64,000 bases of DNA from Campylobacteraceae bacterium (GTDB lineage Bacteria > Campylobacterota > Campylobacteria > Campylobacterales > Arcobacteraceae), in assembly GCA_013373175.1 (NCBI GenBank), contig JABXII010000016.1, positions 62,001-126,000 of the forward strand, given 5' to 3'. The notes under the pieces are model-generated. The model saw only the letters and a program-made list of their open reading frames with translations, was not told where the DNA came from and did not search any database. Shown piece by piece: positions 25,535 to 34,391 of this stretch. Positions within the stretch are counted from its first letter, which is position 1, and each line of letters starts with the position of its first letter. The translations under genes and the position numbers were made by a program.

Positions 25535-25550
25535 TTTGATATTTTTTATT
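25506..25550 (+). terminator. Terminator embedded in the end of the diguanylate cyclase gene
   Basis: ATCAAACTAG (25506-25515) pairs with CTAGTTTGAT (25531-25540), extended inside by ATGAA/TTCAT past a single bulged A and closed by an AAAC loop. ATTTTTTATTTTT follows. The 5' arm is coding sequence and the 3' arm contains the stop codon. Confidence 0.82.
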
Positions 25551-27900
25551 TTTGTTGGAATTTATTTTTATTAGTTGCTTCTACAATATCATTTGCAATT
25601 GAATTTGTTTCTTGTGAGATATAATTCGTTTTATCAGCAATAGAAGCATTTTCTTGTGTAAATCTATCAAGTTGATTTACTGCATCACTAATTTGGTTCA
25701 TTCCTGAACTTTGCTCTCTAGCTGCACTTGTAACGTCATTAATTAGATTGTTAGTTTGTTTAATATTGTCTTCTAATTCTTGGAAACCATTAATCATCTC
25801 AGAACTAATATTTTTGCCATCATTTGCTTTTATTGTTGCATCTTCAACTAAATTCTTAATCTCTTTAGCTGCCTCAGCAGACCTAGCTGCTAAGTTTCTT
25901 ACTTCTTGAGCAACTACGGCAAATCCTTTACCTGCTTCTCCTGCCGTTGCTGCTTCAACAGCTGCGTTTAGTGATAGAATATTTGTTTGGAAAGCAATTT
26001 GATCAATAACTGTGATTGCTTCATTAATCATAGTAACTTTCTCATTTATCTCTTCCATAGAAACAGAAGTTCTAGTTGCTAAATCTTTACCTTTATGCGC
26101 AGAATTTTGAGTTTCTGAAGAGATTTTTAACATTTCTTGTGCTTTTTCATTTGTTTGTCTAATGTTACCTGTAATCTCTTCAATTGAAGCTGCGGTCTCT
26201 TCTAAAGAGGCAGCTTGACTTGTAGCATTTTCACTTAATGTTTTAACATTAGTTGTTAACTCTAAAGATTTTTCTTGTAAAGTTTCACCATCTTCTTTAT
26301 TGTCTTGAAGAATAGTAGTTATCATTTTGTTTAAGTCTAGAATATCTTTTCCTATCTTACCACTATTTGCAACATCTAAAGATTGTGTAAAGTCTCTATT
26401 TGAATAATGCTCTAATGTATCACTTAGGTTATTGATATTTTTACCAACAAGTTTCTCTAAGTTGTCAAGCATATTATTTAGTAAGTTTTTTAACTCTTCT
26501 AGTGATTCATTGTTTGTTGAAGTTAAGATTCTTTCATCTAATAACCCATCACTAACTTTGTTTACAATAACTTTTACATCATTTATTACTTTGTTATCTT
26601 GTTCAATAATTGTTTTTGTTTTGTCTATATTTTCATTAATAAGTGATGCCATTTTCCCAATTTCATCATTTGCAGTAATCTTAATTGGATTAATATCTTT
26701 TTTCTCTTTATTTACATATTTAAAAAAGTCAAGTAAGCCATGTTGGAAATACTCTAGTGGATTAAATACAACTTTATTTAAAATAACTACAACTGCAACT
26801 GTTAAAATTATGATTAAAATTAAAACTGCAATAATAGAACTAGTAATTGAAGATGTAATATTTTCATTAGTTAATTGATTTAGTTTTGCAATCTCTTTTT
26901 CAGCATCAACTATATAAGCACCAGTTCCAATAATCATGTCCCATGGCTCAAATTTTTGTACATATGAGAATTTTTCAAAATCACCAGTTTTTCCAGGGAT
27001 TGTCCAGAAATATTTAACTAAGCCACCATCTTTTGAAGCATTTGCAGTCTTTACAATCTCTTGGTAAAGATATGTACCTCTTTTATCTTGTAAATTTGTC
27101 ATATCCTTTCCAACTAAAGATGCTTTAGCTCCATGGGATAAAACAATGTGATTAGAGTCATTTACCCAAAAATAACCAGTCTTTCCATATTTCATCTTTT
27201 CAATTGCTTTAAGTGCTTCTGCTTTCATCTTTTCATTTATATCATCAATATAAGCACCAGTACCTATAATCCAATTATATGGCTTAAATACTTTTACAAT
27301 AGAAGCTTTAAATACAGTTTTTTTGCTACTTGGGTTATAAAATGAGTATTCAATAAATGCTTTATCTTTTTTATTTTTATTCAATGCTTCAACACCAAGT
27401 TCTACAAAGGGAACTTTAGGAGTGTTTTTAAAATATTGTCCAGTTAATTCTTTTTTGATTGGATGCATTATCATTTTATAGTTAAAATCATTTATCCAAA
27501 AATATCCTGAAGTTCCATATCTTGTATCTTCGATAATTGATTTGATTCTTTCTTTTAGTGCTTGTTCACTTAAAATATTTTTATTCTTTTCATATTCAGC
27601 TTCAATAATAGAAAACAAAAATCCTGATTGTTCTGTAATATAATCTTCAACTTCACTTTTTACTTTATCTTTAGAAGTTCTTTCGTAGTATGATTCAACT
27701 GTTTTAAAAGCCAGCGAGACATAGTGTTTTAACTCTTTTTCTTTATTTGCATAGGCTGTTTTTTCAGTTTGATTTACAACTAGAGTAGATGCGTTTTTTA
27801 AAGATGAAACAACTTCAAATAGCATATAGAGTGCTACTATTAAAATAGCAATAATCACTGTAGATAAAAGTTTTACTTTTATAGAAGCATTTTTTATCAT
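25546..27900 (-). CDS. Methyl-accepting chemotaxis protein with tandem Cache domains
   Basis: 784-aa chemoreceptor. TM1 is at about 8-28. The periplasmic part holds two Cache-type modules, each with a YG-x-x-GYFWxND signature (about 125 and 242) and each ending in WxIGTGAYIxD, so the sensor is a double Cache likely to bind small organic acids or amino acids. TM2 is at about 345-372. The cytoplasmic region shares the linker ([12 protein letters not shown]) and signalling tip ([18 protein letters not shown]) with the receptor at 2210-4414. No C-terminal pentapeptide. AAGGA precedes ATG 27900; a TATAAT box lies about 35 bp further upstream. Confidence 0.94.
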   Translation of the reverse strand: MIKNASIKVKLLSTVIIAILIVALYMLFEVVSSLKNASTLVVNQTEKTAYANKEKELKHYVSLAFKTVESYYERTSKDKVKSEVEDYITEQSGFLFSIIEAEYEKNKNILSEQALKERIKSIIEDTRYGTSGYFWINDFNYKMIMHPIKKELTGQYFKNTPKVPFVELGVEALNKNKKDKAFIEYSFYNPSSKKTVFKASIVKVFKPYNWIIGTGAYIDDINEKMKAEALKAIEKMKYGKTGYFWVNDSNHIVLSHGAKASLVGKDMTNLQDKRGTYLYQEIVKTANASKDGGLVKYFWTIPGKTGDFEKFSYVQKFEPWDMIIGTGAYIVDAEKEIAKLNQLTNENITSSITSSIIAVLILIIILTVAVVVILNKVVFNPLEYFQHGLLDFFKYVNKEKKDINPIKITANDEIGKMASLINENIDKTKTIIEQDNKVINDVKVIVNKVSDGLLDERILTSTNNESLEELKNLLNNMLDNLEKLVGKNINNLSDTLEHYSNRDFTQSLDVANSGKIGKDILDLNKMITTILQDNKEDGETLQEKSLELTTNVKTLSENATSQAASLEETAASIEEITGNIRQTNEKAQEMLKISSETQNSAHKGKDLATRTSVSMEEINEKVTMINEAITVIDQIAFQTNILSLNAAVEAATAGEAGKGFAVVAQEVRNLAARSAEAAKEIKNLVEDATIKANDGKNISSEMINGFQELEDNIKQTNNLINDVTSAAREQSSGMNQISDAVNQLDRFTQENASIADKTNYISQETNSIANDIVEATNKNKFQQK

Positions 27901-27927
27901 TATTTATCCTTTACTTTATTCTTTGGT

Positions 27928-27948
27928 CACTAATATTATACTTTAGTG
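27928..27948 (-). promoter_or_regulatory. Promoter of the Cache chemoreceptor with flanking dyad
   Basis: On the minus strand TATAAT occupies 27940-27935. CACTAA (27928-27933) and TTAGTG (27943-27948) form an inverted repeat around it, so a bound regulator would occlude the -10 box. I find no sigma-28-type motif here. Confidence 0.5.
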
Positions 27949-28043
27949 TTGATATATTTTAGATAAAGTAATTTTTTGTAAAGCCCTTATTTTGGGTTCT
28001 GATACTCATTATTAATTATTACAAACATGACTTATGTGACATA

Positions 28044-28904
28044 TTAATATATCACTTTTATTGGAAGAAAAAAATCTAATTCAAAAAAATCCTCTTCTTC
28101 AAGAAAATGATTCTTTTTGTATATAGAATAAGAGGGAATAGTTTTTGCTTCATAACCTGAGTTTGGAAGCCATTCATTATATATGTATGCCATATATTTT
28201 AGTACATCTCCATATTTGCCTTTTAAAGTAAATACAGCACATATACTACTTGGAAGTTCTAAAATAGGAAGGTTAGGGAACTTCTCTTCATCTACTTTTA
28301 TACAAGCTATATATGAAGCTTCTTCTTTTAAAGTAATAGTTGGATTGTCATGTTGTATTCCGATTTGAACTGGGTCTTTTATTCCTAATTCAAAACTTAA
28401 AGATAAAAGTCTTTGCCAAGTATTTGTAATGTTTTTACCATAACCTTTATGTCTTATGTAAAGGCACTTTATTGTTTCACAAAATTTAATTTTTGGTTCT
28501 ACTTTTTCTTTTATTTCTAGGCTTTCATAACTTTTAATAATCTCTTGAGAAAACTTTTTATAGCCATCTTTTTTCCACTCTTTAGGAGTATATTTAAATT
28601 TCTTCTTAAAAGCTTTTATAAATGAAGAGTGTGAGTTAAAGCCACAAGCATTTGCAATTTCACTAATAGTAGAGTATTTGTTTACAATAATAAGGTTAGC
28701 AGCTTTTTGAAGTCTTATTGAAGTAATCATTTCAAAAAGGTTCATTCCTGTCTCTTCTTTAAAAATTCTATGGAAATGATATTTACTTACAGAGTTGTTT
28801 TTTGCTAACTCCTCTAAAGTGATATTTAGCTCAATATTTTTATTAATATAAAAAATTGTGTCATTAACAATTTTAGATCGAATCATTTTTGTATCTTTTT
28901 TCAT
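28044..28904 (-). CDS. AraC-family regulator with GyrI-like effector domain
   Basis: 286-aa transcription factor of the Rob/SoxS-plus-GyrI-like type. The N-terminal 110 residues contain the two AraC helix-turn-helix units (LEELAKNNSVSKYHFHRIFK; ISEIANACGFNSHSSFIKAF). Residues about 125-286 form a GyrI/BmrR-C-like small-molecule-binding domain (CLYIRHKGYGKNITNTW, ending FFLPIKVIY). It is divergent from the PLP aminotransferase gene across 111 bp and may regulate it. Start ATG 28904; a second in-frame Met at residue 7 is also possible. Confidence 0.9.
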   Translation of the reverse strand: MKKDTKMIRSKIVNDTIFYINKNIELNITLEELAKNNSVSKYHFHRIFKEETGMNLFEMITSIRLQKAANLIIVNKYSTISEIANACGFNSHSSFIKAFKKKFKYTPKEWKKDGYKKFSQEIIKSYESLEIKEKVEPKIKFCETIKCLYIRHKGYGKNITNTWQRLLSLSFELGIKDPVQIGIQHDNPTITLKEEASYIACIKVDEEKFPNLPILELPSSICAVFTLKGKYGDVLKYMAYIYNEWLPNSGYEAKTIPSYSIYKKNHFLEEEDFFELDFFLPIKVIY

Positions 28905-29015
28905 AATTTGATTATATCAAAAATAGCAACATAGAACAAGAAAAATGAAATTTAGGATAAAGAATAAAATCTAAAAAAAGAGTAAAGTTCTAATAATAAA
29001 ATAAAAGGGAAGAAA

Positions 29016-30116
29016 ATGAATAAGTTAAAACGTTCATATATAAGGGAAATATTAGACGCAACAAATGAAGAAACAATCTCTTTTGCTGGTGGTTTACCAA
29101 ATGAAAAACTATTTCCCTTAACACAACTAAAGAAAGCTACAAACAAAGTTTTAAAAAGTGCCGATGCTTTACAATATAGTAAATCAATTGGAGATGAGTC
29201 TTTAAGAAAGAAGATTGCAAAAATATATAATGAAAAGTTTGATTTTCCTACAAATGAAAATGAAATTTTAATAACAACAGGTTCTCAACAATCCTTTGAC
29301 ATGATAAGTAAGACATTTATTCATAAAGAGTTGTTTGTACAAAAACCTACTTATATAGGAGCATTGGGAGCTTTTAAAATCTTAAATAAAAGTTTAAATG
29401 ATTTTAGTGATGTACAAAGTTTAAAAACAAAAATCTCTACGGATGATACTTTATACTTAATGAGTGATTTTTCTAATCCTACTTCAATAAGTATGTCTCA
29501 AAAAGAGAGATTAATCTTTGCAAGTTTATTAAAACAAAGTGATTCATATTTGATTGAAGATGGAGCATATAGCTTATTAAGTTTCAATGGAAAAATAAAA
29601 AAACCAATCTCTTCATTATATGAAAAGAGTTTTCATTTAGGGTCTTTTTCAAAAATAGTAGCACCTGGTCTTAGAGTAGGATGGATTAGAACATCAAAAG
29701 AGAATATCGAAAAGCTATTAATTGCAAAGGAGTCTTTAGATTTACATACTTCTACATTAAATCAGATGATAATAAACCAATATTTAGAAGATAATGATTT
29801 ATTTGAACATATAAAACTTATTAGAAAAGATTACAAATCTAAGATGCAATATATGGCTTCTTGTATGAAAAAGTATTTACCATCTTTTAAATTTGAAAAA
29901 TCTAAAGGTGGAATGTTTATTTATGGTAAATTTGAAGTTGATAGTTTAGAATTAGCAAAAAAAGCATTAGAAAAAAATGTTGCATTTGTACCTTCATGTG
30001 TTTTTGATGTGAATGAAGAAAAATCTACTTATGCAAGGTTTAACTTTACTAACAGTTCTAAATCACAGATAAAAGCAGGGATTAAGACAATAGCAAAAAT
30101 TTTAAATAAAGAGTAA
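29016..30116 (+). CDS. PLP-dependent aminotransferase, class I/II (MocR/LysN-like catalytic type)
   Basis: 366-aa fold-type I aminotransferase related to 2-aminoadipate/aromatic aminotransferases and to the catalytic half of MocR regulators, but without the GntR DNA-binding part. Typical segments are SFAGGLPNEKLFP near 23-35, the Asp-containing YLMSDFSNPTS (about 147-157) and the PLP lysine in GSFSKIVAPGLRVGW (Lys at about 213), with arginine near the end (YARFNF) for the substrate carboxylate. AGGGAAG ribosome site. Divergent from the AraC/GyrI-like regulator. Substrate not deducible. Confidence 0.88.
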   Translation: MNKLKRSYIREILDATNEETISFAGGLPNEKLFPLTQLKKATNKVLKSADALQYSKSIGDESLRKKIAKIYNEKFDFPTNENEILITTGSQQSFDMISKTFIHKELFVQKPTYIGALGAFKILNKSLNDFSDVQSLKTKISTDDTLYLMSDFSNPTSISMSQKERLIFASLLKQSDSYLIEDGAYSLLSFNGKIKKPISSLYEKSFHLGSFSKIVAPGLRVGWIRTSKENIEKLLIAKESLDLHTSTLNQMIINQYLEDNDLFEHIKLIRKDYKSKMQYMASCMKKYLPSFKFEKSKGGMFIYGKFEVDSLELAKKALEKNVAFVPSCVFDVNEEKSTYARFNFTNSSKSQIKAGIKTIAKILNKE

Positions 30117-30183
30117 TATTATTTTATATAGAAAAGTTGCATATTTTATATATTTTTTTAGTAGAAATAGAGCTAAAATTTTG

Positions 30184-30189
30184 TATAAT
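30184..30189 (+). promoter_or_regulatory. -10 box of the purine permease operon
   Basis: TTG-TATAAT-CGTCCC, 33 bp before ATG 30223. An in-frame TTG at 30181 overlaps this box, which shows that the longer reading frame cannot be the true start. Confidence 0.75.
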
Positions 30190-30222
30190 CGTCCCTTAAT
30201 TTTAAAATTTAAGGACATATTT

Positions 30223-31509
30223 ATGTTTAAGCTAAACGAACATAAAACAAATGTTTTTACTGAATTCTCTGCTGGATTTACAACATTTTTAACAATGATG
30301 TATATTGTTCCTGTAAATGGTTTTATTTTAGCCGATGCAGGACTTCCAATGGAAGCAGTAATAACAGCAACAGCGTTAATTACTATTTTAGCAACACTAT
30401 TTAGTGGTTTATGGGCTAATACTCCAATTGCAATGTCAGTTGGAATGGGATTAAATGCATATTTCTCTTATGGCTTAGTATTAGGAATGAAAATACCTTG
30501 GCAAACAGCACTTGGAATAGTGTTTCTTTCTGGTATTTTATTTGTAATTCTATCTTTCACAAACTTTAGAGTTTGGATTATGACTTCTATTCCTATGAAT
30601 TTAAGACGTGCAATCTCTGCAGGTATTGGAACTTTTATTGCCTTCATTGGTTTAAAACAGATGGGAATGATTGTAGATAACCAAGCAACATTAGTTTCAC
30701 TTGGTAATTTTTCTGATTCTAATGTTTTACTTGGAGTGTTAGGATTAGTATTAGCCTTTGCTTTTTATTCATATAGAGTAAAAGGGGCATTTGTACTTTC
30801 TATTGCAATTACATCAATTGTTGCATGGACAACTGGATTAGGTAGCTTACCTACAGAACTTTTTAGTGCTCCTGCCTCTATTGCACCAATTGCACTTGAA
30901 CTTGATATTACTAGTGCTTTAACTTTATCTTTACTTCCTGTAATTATCACATTCTTAATTACTGATATGTTTGATACATTAGGAACTTTAACTGGTGTTG
31001 GTACAAGAGCAAACTTATTCCAAGAAAATAATAAAGATGACAAATCTTTACAAAAAACTTTAGAAGCAGATGCAATGGCAACTACTGCTGGTTCTTTACT
31101 TGGTGTATCTACTACAACAGCATTTATTGAAAGTGCTTCTGGAGTTGAAGCAGGTGGAAGAACAGGTTTAACTGCTGTATTTACAGCTGCATTTTTTGTT
31201 TGTACACTTTTTATGTTACCATTATTTAAATCAATTCCAGGAAATGCAATTTATCCTGTTTTAGTTGTTGTTGGGGTATTAATGTTTACTGAGTTAGGAA
31301 AAATTAACTTTGAAGAAACAGATTTAGCAACAAGTGCAGGTGCATTTTTTATTGTAGTTTTAATGCCATTAACTTTTTCTATTACAAATGGTATTGCTGC
31401 AGGATTCTTAGTATATACAATTATTAAATTAGCTAAGAATCAATACAAAGACTTAAACTTAGGGATTTTGGTAATTACATTCATAAGTTTATTAGCATTT
31501 ATTTTATAA
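30223..31509 (+). CDS. AzgA-type purine permease (NCS2 superfamily)
   Basis: Inner-membrane nucleobase:cation symporter of the AzgA/GhxP group, taking up adenine, guanine or hypoxanthine. 428 aa with about 12-14 hydrophobic segments. The conserved TEFSAGFTTFLTMMYIVPVN start and the NCS2 signature region TDMFDTLGTLTGVGTRANL near residue 245-265 are present, as is the TTAFIESASGVEAGGRTGLTA block. Start ATG 30223 with AAGGA at 30211-30215. It is followed 9 bases later by a purine phosphoribosyltransferase, forming a purine-salvage pair. Confidence 0.92.
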   Translation: MFKLNEHKTNVFTEFSAGFTTFLTMMYIVPVNGFILADAGLPMEAVITATALITILATLFSGLWANTPIAMSVGMGLNAYFSYGLVLGMKIPWQTALGIVFLSGILFVILSFTNFRVWIMTSIPMNLRRAISAGIGTFIAFIGLKQMGMIVDNQATLVSLGNFSDSNVLLGVLGLVLAFAFYSYRVKGAFVLSIAITSIVAWTTGLGSLPTELFSAPASIAPIALELDITSALTLSLLPVIITFLITDMFDTLGTLTGVGTRANLFQENNKDDKSLQKTLEADAMATTAGSLLGVSTTTAFIESASGVEAGGRTGLTAVFTAAFFVCTLFMLPLFKSIPGNAIYPVLVVVGVLMFTELGKINFEETDLATSAGAFFIVVLMPLTFSITNGIAAGFLVYTIIKLAKNQYKDLNLGILVITFISLLAFIL

Positions 31510-31518
31510 GGGTTTTTT

Positions 31519-31965
31519 TTGGAAAAATATTATTACGGTTACGAAGAGTTTAGAGATGACACGCAAGCTTTAGTTGATAAGTGTAGAGGTTTCGAACCTG
31601 ATATTCTTTTAGCAATAGCAAGAGGTGGATTAACTTTAGCACATTTAATGGCACAAGCTATGGATATGAGAAATTTATATGCATTAAATTCTATTCACTA
31701 TGAAGGTGAATTAAAACTTGATACATTTAATATTTTCAATATTCCTGATGTGTCTCATGCAAAAAGAGTATTAATCATTGATGATATTGTTGATTCTGGT
31801 GAAACTATGAGAGAAATTTTAAAAGTATTACACGAAAAATTTCCTGAAGTAGAGTTCAAATTAGCAACAATCTTTAGAAAAGAAACAGCTGTTTTACAAC
31901 CTGATTACTCTGTAAAAGAAGCTGACAAATGGATTGACTTCTTCTGGGAAGTTGACGTTAAATAA
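31519..31965 (+). CDS. Purine (xanthine/guanine-type) phosphoribosyltransferase
   Basis: 148-aa type I phosphoribosyltransferase. It converts an imported purine base and PRPP to the nucleotide. The PRPP loop VLIIDDIVDSGET is at about 83-95, and ILLAIARGGLTLAHLMA near 29-45 forms the pyrophosphate loop. Short length and C-terminal WIDFFWEV fit the Gpt/XGPRT-like group better than Apt or Hpt. Start TTG 31519 with AAGGG at 31508-31512, overlapping the permease stop region. A hairpin covering the stop codon closes the operon. Confidence 0.88.
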   Translation: MEKYYYGYEEFRDDTQALVDKCRGFEPDILLAIARGGLTLAHLMAQAMDMRNLYALNSIHYEGELKLDTFNIFNIPDVSHAKRVLIIDDIVDSGETMREILKVLHEKFPEVEFKLATIFRKETAVLQPDYSVKEADKWIDFFWEVDVK

Positions 31966-31992
31966 CAGTTTAGATTTTTCTAAACTGTTATT
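31961..31992 (+). terminator. Stem-loop over the stop of the phosphoribosyltransferase gene
   Basis: 14-bp perfect arms 31961-31974 (AATAACAGTTTAGA) and 31979-31992 with a TTTT loop; the stop codon 31963-31965 lies in the left arm. The T tract is weak (CTCTATAA). Confidence 0.65.
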
Positions 31993-32059
31993 CTCTATAA
32001 ATTATGTACTTTCTATATAAATATTTACTATTTTAGATAAATTCAAAGAGATTTTATTG

Positions 32060-32065
32060 TATAAT
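32060..32065 (+). promoter_or_regulatory. -10 box upstream of the small HTH-like gene
   Basis: TATAAT in a TTG-TATAAT-G context, 34 bp before ATG 32100; T-rich upstream, no -35 box. Confidence 0.7.
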
Positions 32066-32099
32066 GTTTCCACAAATTTAAATTATGGAATAGGATGAC

Positions 32100-32381
32100 A
32101 TGACTTTTATTGAATTTAAAAAACTTTTACTGGATGCAGAACTTACAATACCAAAATTTACAGCTTTAATTAAAGTTAGTGAAAAAAACATTCAATCTTA
32201 TAAGAAAAAAGAGCAAGTTCCAAATGCAATTGCCGCAGTAGCAGCATGTTTTGCAAAAATGAATCAAGAGGGAATGGATTATAAAACTTTAATCAATGAC
32301 CTTGATTTAATTAAAAAAGAGAAAAAAGGTGCAGGTTTTTCTTCAAAAAAGAAAGATAAAAAAAATAAAGAAAACGATTAA
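32100..32381 (+). CDS. Small HTH-like protein with basic tail
   Basis: 93 aa. Residues about 1-70 are helical and read like a XRE-type helix-turn-helix (FKKLLLDAELTIPKFTALIK, then SEKNIQSYKKKEQVPNAIA), as in proteins that choose between recognition helices by 'VSEKNIQSYKK'. The last 20 residues are a lysine-rich tail (KKKDKKNKEND) that would bind nucleic acid or acidic partners. It has its own promoter and ribosome site (AGGATG) and precedes the DUF423 gene. No specific function can be named. Confidence 0.7.
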   Translation: MTFIEFKKLLLDAELTIPKFTALIKVSEKNIQSYKKKEQVPNAIAAVAACFAKMNQEGMDYKTLINDLDLIKKEKKGAGFSSKKKDKKNKEND

Positions 32382-32397
32382 TCTTTTTTAGCTATAC

Positions 32398-32416
32398 TTC
32401 CCAAAAAATTTGGGAA
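32398..32416 (+). promoter_or_regulatory. Hairpin that sequesters a ribosome site upstream of DUF423
   Basis: TTCCCAAA (32398-32405) and TTTGGGAA (32409-32416) pair over AAA. The GGGAA arm is the ribosome site for ATG 32423, so folding would lower translation; alternatively it is a DNA-binding site. TATACT just upstream could be the -10. Confidence 0.4.
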
Positions 32417-32422
32417 AAGCAA

Positions 32423-32812
32423 ATGACAATAAATAAAAATGTTAGATTTTTTCTAACGGTTTCTTCTATTATGATGGCACTTGCCATTGCAATTGGAGCT
32501 TTTGGAGCTCATGGTCTAAAAGCAGTTGTTTCAGCACAGTTATTAGTAACTTATAATACTGGTGTTGAATATCATTTCTATAATACCTTGGGGCTTTTTG
32601 CAGCAACATTTATGATGTATTTAAAGCCTGATTCAAAAGGTGTTAAAATAGCAGCTTGGCTTATTTTAATAGGAATGATAATCTTTTCATTTTCATTATA
32701 TGCATTAGTTTTATTAAACATGCCAATTTTAGGTGCAATTACTCCTATTGGGGGAACACTTCTAATTATTGCATGGATTACTTTAGCAATTTCATTTTAC
32801 AAGGAAAAGTAA
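32423..32812 (+). CDS. DUF423-family membrane protein (YgdD-like)
   Basis: 129-aa inner-membrane protein with four hydrophobic segments and the family motif AIGAFGAHGLK at about 21-31, then YNTGVEYHFYNTLGL and a C-terminal PIGGTLLIIAW. The family is widespread and its function is unknown. A small dyad (TTCCCAAA/TTTGGGAA, 32398-32416) lies just upstream and contains the GGGAA ribosome site in its right arm. It heads a tight group with the channel gene (3-base gap) and the Rossmann protein (4-base gap). Confidence 0.88.
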   Translation: MTINKNVRFFLTVSSIMMALAIAIGAFGAHGLKAVVSAQLLVTYNTGVEYHFYNTLGLFAATFMMYLKPDSKGVKIAAWLILIGMIIFSFSLYALVLLNMPILGAITPIGGTLLIIAWITLAISFYKEK

Positions 32813-32815
32813 TAG

Positions 32816-33616
32816 ATGAACATAATTGAGAGAATTGAGCACATAAGAGATGCAAGATGGTTTTCTAACCTTACAACTTTTATTATTTTAGCGTATGCTT
32901 CAGTTTTAGGATTTAAAACAATTGATGAAGTAGAGACTAATTATGCGATATTTTTACAGTTTGCAGATATTTTTGTAACTATCTATTTTATATTTGAAAT
33001 AGCTATTAAAATGGCGGCAGAAAAAAAGTTTATTAACTTTTTTAAATCAGGATGGAATCTTTTTGATTTTACAATCGTTGTAATTACTCTTTTACCACTT
33101 GAACAATCAGGTTTTGCTGCAATTGCAAGAACACTAAGAGTATTTAGAGTTTTAAGATTATTTACAGCACGTCCAGAATTAAAAGCTATTATTGATATGT
33201 TGATTAAAGCTATTCCTTCAATTATTGATATTGTGATTTTGATGTTTATAATTTTCTATATTTATGCAATTATAGGAAATTTCTATTTTCAAGATTTACC
33301 ATCAGGATTATGGAAAGACTTCTTAGTATCAATGCTTACATTGTTTAGGGTTTTAACCTTTGAAGACTGGACAGATGTTATGTATGAAGCTATGGAAGTA
33401 TATCCAATGGCTTGGATTTACTTTGTATCTTTTGTAATTATTGCAGCCTTTGTATTCTTTAATCTTTTTGTTGCAGTTATTATTGGTGAAATGCAAAAAA
33501 TTCAAGAAGCAGACTTCCATGAGGAAGCACATGAAGATAGTAAAAAATTAGATATTTTATTAGAAGAGATTAAAACATTAAGACAAGAGGTTCAAGACCT
33601 AAAGAAGAAAGAGTAA
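32816..33616 (+). CDS. NavBac-type six-TM voltage-gated cation channel with acidic filter
   Basis: 266-aa single-repeat voltage-gated channel, assembling as a tetramer. The voltage-sensor helix S4 has arginines every third residue (Arg105, 108, 111, 114). The pore runs from about 140 to 225, and the selectivity filter is TFEDWTD at 181-187. Bacterial sodium channels such as NaChBac or NavAb have TLESWSM; here there are acidic residues at the Glu position, the next position and the last, as in calcium-selective filters. S6 ends in FFNLFVAVIIGEMQ, and a C-terminal coiled coil (about 244-266) should hold the tetramer. Operon with DUF423 and a Rossmann protein. Confidence 0.9.
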   Translation: MNIIERIEHIRDARWFSNLTTFIILAYASVLGFKTIDEVETNYAIFLQFADIFVTIYFIFEIAIKMAAEKKFINFFKSGWNLFDFTIVVITLLPLEQSGFAAIARTLRVFRVLRLFTARPELKAIIDMLIKAIPSIIDIVILMFIIFYIYAIIGNFYFQDLPSGLWKDFLVSMLTLFRVLTFEDWTDVMYEAMEVYPMAWIYFVSFVIIAAFVFFNLFVAVIIGEMQKIQEADFHEEAHEDSKKLDILLEEIKTLRQEVQDLKKKE

Positions 33617-33620
33617 AACA

Positions 33621-34391
33621 ATGAAGAAAACAGTTTCAATATTAGGAGCAGGGTGGCTAGGTCATCCTTTAGCTCTAAGTTTAAAAGAAAACTATGAGGT
33701 AAAAGTTTCTGTTAGAATAGAAGAGAAAAAAGAAACTTTTGAAAATGAAGGTTTAAAAGCATATGTTTTAAATGAAACTTCTTATGAAAGCTTAGATAAT
33801 CTTTTAGATACAAACTATCTTTTTATAAATTTTCCTCCCTCTAAGTTTGAAGATTTTAAAGCTTTTTTAGAAAAAATATATTCCCACAAAAATATAAAAA
33901 ACATAGAAAAAATCATATTTATTAGTTCAACTTCTATCTATCCAGATGAAGAAAAAACTTTTAGTGAAGATGAAGTATTTACAAATGCTAAATCCCAAAA
34001 GATTTATGATATAGAAAAGTTAATTGAAGATAAAACACATCTTATTTTTAGATGTGCAGGACTTATGGGAGCTAATAGAGTTTCAGGGAAATATTTTGCT
34101 GGAAAAGAGCTTGATAGTGAAGATGTAAAAGTAAACTATGTTCATCTTGATGATGTAATAGGTGCAACTAAATTTGCTCTTTTAAATGATTTAGAAGGAA
34201 TATACAATCTTTGTAGCAAGGAACATCCAACTAGAAAAGAGATATATTTTAAAAATGCTTTAAGATTTGGATTTGATAAACCTATTTTTAAAAATAAAAA
34301 AGAGTATAAACAAAGACTGATTGATGGAAGTAAAATTGAAAGAGAAGGATTTAGATATAAGTATCCAAACCCTTTAGAATATGAGTATTAA
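33621..34391 (+). CDS. NAD(P)-dependent epimerase/dehydratase-like protein (YeeZ type)
   Basis: 256-aa Rossmann-fold protein of the extended SDR group. The nucleotide-binding loop is ILGAGWLGHPLA (about 7-18) in place of the usual GxxGxxG, as in YeeZ-like proteins. Serine-rich IIFISSTSIYP (about 98-108) corresponds to the catalytic Ser/Tyr region, followed by the conserved IFRCAGLMG. Substrate unknown. Its last four bases overlap the convergent upp stop, so the two genes share a 3' end. Confidence 0.82.
   Translation: MKKTVSILGAGWLGHPLALSLKENYEVKVSVRIEEKKETFENEGLKAYVLNETSYESLDNLLDTNYLFINFPPSKFEDFKAFLEKIYSHKNIKNIEKIIFISSTSIYPDEEKTFSEDEVFTNAKSQKIYDIEKLIEDKTHLIFRCAGLMGANRVSGKYFAGKELDSEDVKVNYVHLDDVIGATKFALLNDLEGIYNLCSKEHPTRKEIYFKNALRFGFDKPIFKNKKEYKQRLIDGSKIEREGFRYKYPNPLEYEY

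Noticed and set aside
26432-26878. 148-aa plus-strand ORF inside the Cache chemoreceptor
   Set aside because: Complement of the receptor's TM2 and linker; not a plausible gene.
30181-30222. Upstream TTG start for the purine permease
   Set aside because: The 42 bases overlap the TATAAT promoter; ATG 30223 has AAGGA.
32816-33616. Orthologue of the sodium channel NavAb
   Set aside because: Filter is TFEDWTD, not TLESWSM; same superfamily but a different selectivity is predicted.
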